Below are positions 62,714-64,000 of a stretch of DNA of 64,000 nucleotides, one piece after another. Both the position numbers and the translations under genes were made by a program. The notes beneath the pieces are model-generated. The model was not told the DNA's origin. It made no database searches and saw only the letters and a list, made by a program, of their open reading frames with translations. Numbering within the stretch: position 1 is the stretch's first letter; every line of letters begins with the position of its first letter. Origin of the DNA: Luzula sylvatica (lineage: Eukaryota; Streptophyta; Magnoliopsida; Poales; Juncaceae); the NCBI GenBank assembly GCA_946800325.1, contig CAMPEJ010000016.1, positions 183,001 through 247,000 on the forward strand, written 5' to 3'.

Positions 62714-64000
62714 AGATTTTACCCCCTACCCCCCCTTTAGAGATTTTTACCCCCAACCACCCCTTTGGAGATTTTTACCCCTACCCCCCCTTTGGAGATT
62801 TTTACCCCCTACCCCCCCTTTCGAGATTTTTACCCCCTACCCCCCCTTTGGAGATTTTTACCCCTACCCCCCCTTTGGAGATTTTTACCCCCTACCCCTC
62901 CTTTGGAGATTTTACCCCCTACCCCCCCTTTTGAGATTTTTACCCCTACCCCCCCTTGGGATATTTTTACCCCCTACCACCCCTTCGGAGATTTTTACCC
63001 CCTACCCCCCCCCCCCCCCCCCCCCTTTGGAGATTTTTACCCCCTACCCCCCCTTTGGAGATTTTTACCCCCTACCCCCCCTTTGGAGATTTTTTCCCCT
63101 ACCCCCCCCTTAGGAGATTTTTACCCCCCTACCCCCCCTTTAGAGATTTTTACCCCCTACCCCCCCCTTGGGAGATTTTTACCCCCTACCACCCCTTGGG
63201 AGATTTTTACCCCCTACCCCCCCTTGGGAGATTTTTACCCCCTACCACCCCTTCGGAGATTTTTACCCCCTACCCCCCCCCCCCCTTTGGAGATTTTTAC
63301 CCCCTACCCCCCCCCCCCTTTGAAGATTTTTACCCCCTACCCCCCCTTTGGAGATTTTTACGCCCTACCCCCCCTTTGGATATTTTTACCCCCTACCCAC
63401 CCTTTGGAGATTTTTACCCCCTACCCCCCCTTTGGAGATTTTTACCCCTACCCCTCCTTTGGAGATTTTACCCCCTACCCCCCCTTTGGAGATTTTTACC
63501 CCCTACCCCCCCCCCCCCCCCCCCTTTGGAGATTTTTACCCCCTACCCCCCCTTTGGAGATTTTTACCCCCTACCCCCCCTTTGGATATTTTTACCCCCT
63601 ACCCCCCCTTTGGAGATTTTTACCCCCTACCCCTCCTTTGGAGATTTTACCCCCTACCCCCCTTTGGAGATTTTTACCCCCTACCACCCCTTTGGAGATT
63701 TTTACCCCTACCCCCCCTTTGGAGATTTTTACCCCCTACCCCCCCCCCCCCCCCACCCCACCCCCCCCTTTCGAGATTTTTACCCCCTACCCCCCCTTTG
63801 GAGATTTTTACCCCTACCCCCCCTTTGGAGATTTTTACCCCCTACCCCTCCTTAGGAGATTTTACCCCCTACCCCCCCTTTTGAGATTTTTACCCCTACC
63901 CCCCCTTGGGATATTTTTACCCCCTACCACCCCTTCGGAGATTTTTACCCCCTACCCCCCCCCCCCCCCTTTGGAGATTTTTACCCCCTACCCCCCCTTT
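62714..64000. repeat. Sat2 long-range repeat Q, copy 2 (cut by window edge)
   Basis: Matches 59150-60430 unit by unit: CCCAACCACC at 62755, TTGGGATATTT near 62956, ACGCCC at 63360, TTGGGATATTT again near 63906. The C runs differ in length between copies (27 C at 59702 against 13 C at 63273), and the unit with CCCTGTTCCC in copy 1 reads CCCCTACCCC here. Confidence 0.82.
63005..63025 (+). repeat. Poly-C run, 21 bases
   Basis: Follows a TTCGGAG unit, as do most of the extended runs. It precedes an ordinary TTTGGAG unit. Confidence 0.8.

Larger units (their letters stand above)
57646..64000. repeat. Sat2: C-rich minisatellite array, about 28-bp unit
   Basis: The basic unit is TTTGGAGATTTTTA, then CCCCCTA, then about seven C: 28 bp when the runs are 5 and 7 C. 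Units vary by a 4-C first run, a 4-T run, an extended second C run, and substitutions such as TTCGGAG, TTGGGAG, TTTAGAG, TTAGGAG, TTTCGAG, TTTGAAG, GGATATTT, ACGCCC and CTCCTTTGG. All copies have the same orientation, roughly 210-220 in the window, and the array continues past the right edge. The plus strand is strongly C over G. Its three forward frames stay open for long stretches (up to 486 codons) with a repeating Pro/Leu/Phe pattern, which is a property of the repeat. No similarity to Sat1 was seen. Confidence 0.97.

Noticed and set aside
57582..63884. Overlapping proline/leucine/phenylalanine-rich open frames of 67 to 486 codons on the plus strand
   Set aside because: They are translations of the Sat2 unit in three frames at once, begin at incidental ATG in TTTGGAG-type contexts, and change frame with every C-run length change. 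There are no domains and no signal peptide, so I treat them as non-coding.
1..64000. CENP-B box
   Set aside because: The motif needs TTCG followed by an appropriately spaced CGGG. Sat1 has no CGGG in the consensus or the variants I read, and TTCGGAG in Sat2 is followed by ATTTTTACC.
57646..64000. Telomere repeat
   Set aside because: The minus strand reads GGGGGTAGGGGGTAAAAATCTCC. It contains TAGGGGG but the unit is 28 bp with a long non-telomeric half, unlike any standard short telomere motif.
1..64000. tRNA, rRNA or polymerase III internal promoters
   Set aside because: No A/B-box-like or rRNA-like sequence was seen in either repeat unit, and the whole window is accounted for by the two satellites.

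Overview
This window holds no gene that I can support. It is two head-to-tail satellite DNA arrays that abut each other. Positions 1 to about 57,645 are an AT-rich satellite ("Sat1") with a 124-bp monomer of about 29% GC. Positions 57,646 to 64,000 are an unrelated C-rich satellite ("Sat2") with a basic unit of about 28 bp that runs off the right edge. The lack of genes over 64 kb and the ordered higher-order structure point to heterochromatin of a eukaryote (pericentromeric, centromeric or subtelomeric), probably from a long-read assembly. I do not recognise either monomer and cannot name the organism. Variation at two monomer CpG sites looks like CG/CA/TG decay, which would fit a genome with cytosine methylation, but this is inference.

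Sat1 contains 465 monomer equivalents plus 112 bp, all in one orientation. From 3 to 30,506 there are 246 monomers with no net length change. Monomers fall into variant classes, named here by diagnostic bases: J = AAAGTTTGG with AATAAG; K = CAATATACG; L = GTAG, otherwise plain; M = GAACCG, GTTG and GATTTGAAT; N = CATAGAC with AACAT; O = CTCTAAATA; P = AAATTTTTG with TTCCAAT; Q and W = ATACATT; R = CAGAAAC with GTAG; S = CACAAAC with TTCGAAT and CTACAAATATG; T = TGATTCG, often with AACGAT; U = CGAAAATTAAAC with GAAAT before the next CCCC; V = GTAG with GAAAT; X = GTTAGTAA; Y = GTAG with TTCCAAT; Z = TTCGAAT with CTACAAATACG or AGG; A = plain consensus with GTGG. They recur in the order M N O P Q R S T U V W X Y Z U J Y Z U J K L, a 22-monomer (2,728 bp) higher-order repeat (HOR) with 20-monomer and rearranged versions.

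Layout: 1-30,506 (region A) is a series of 20-22-mer HOR copies. It carries a 7,936-bp-offset duplication and three younger tandem duplications of 13, 20 and 10 monomers. 30,507-57,645 (region B) is more rearranged: every non-124 register change lies here, including four copies of one 93-bp truncated monomer. It also holds a 496-bp four-monomer module (Z-U-J-Y) amplified to five and to three perfect tandem copies, and a 744-bp six-monomer module. Sat2 begins with no intervening sequence. It has its own nested long-range duplications (offsets about 3.7, 3.56 and 2.57 kb) and C runs of up to 27 bases.

Long proline-rich reading frames in Sat2 and short frames in Sat1 are by-products of the repeats. 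The interest here lies in satellite architecture: duplication history, hybrid monomers marking crossovers, the satellite junction, and G-quadruplex/i-motif potential. I found no gene system hidden in the window.
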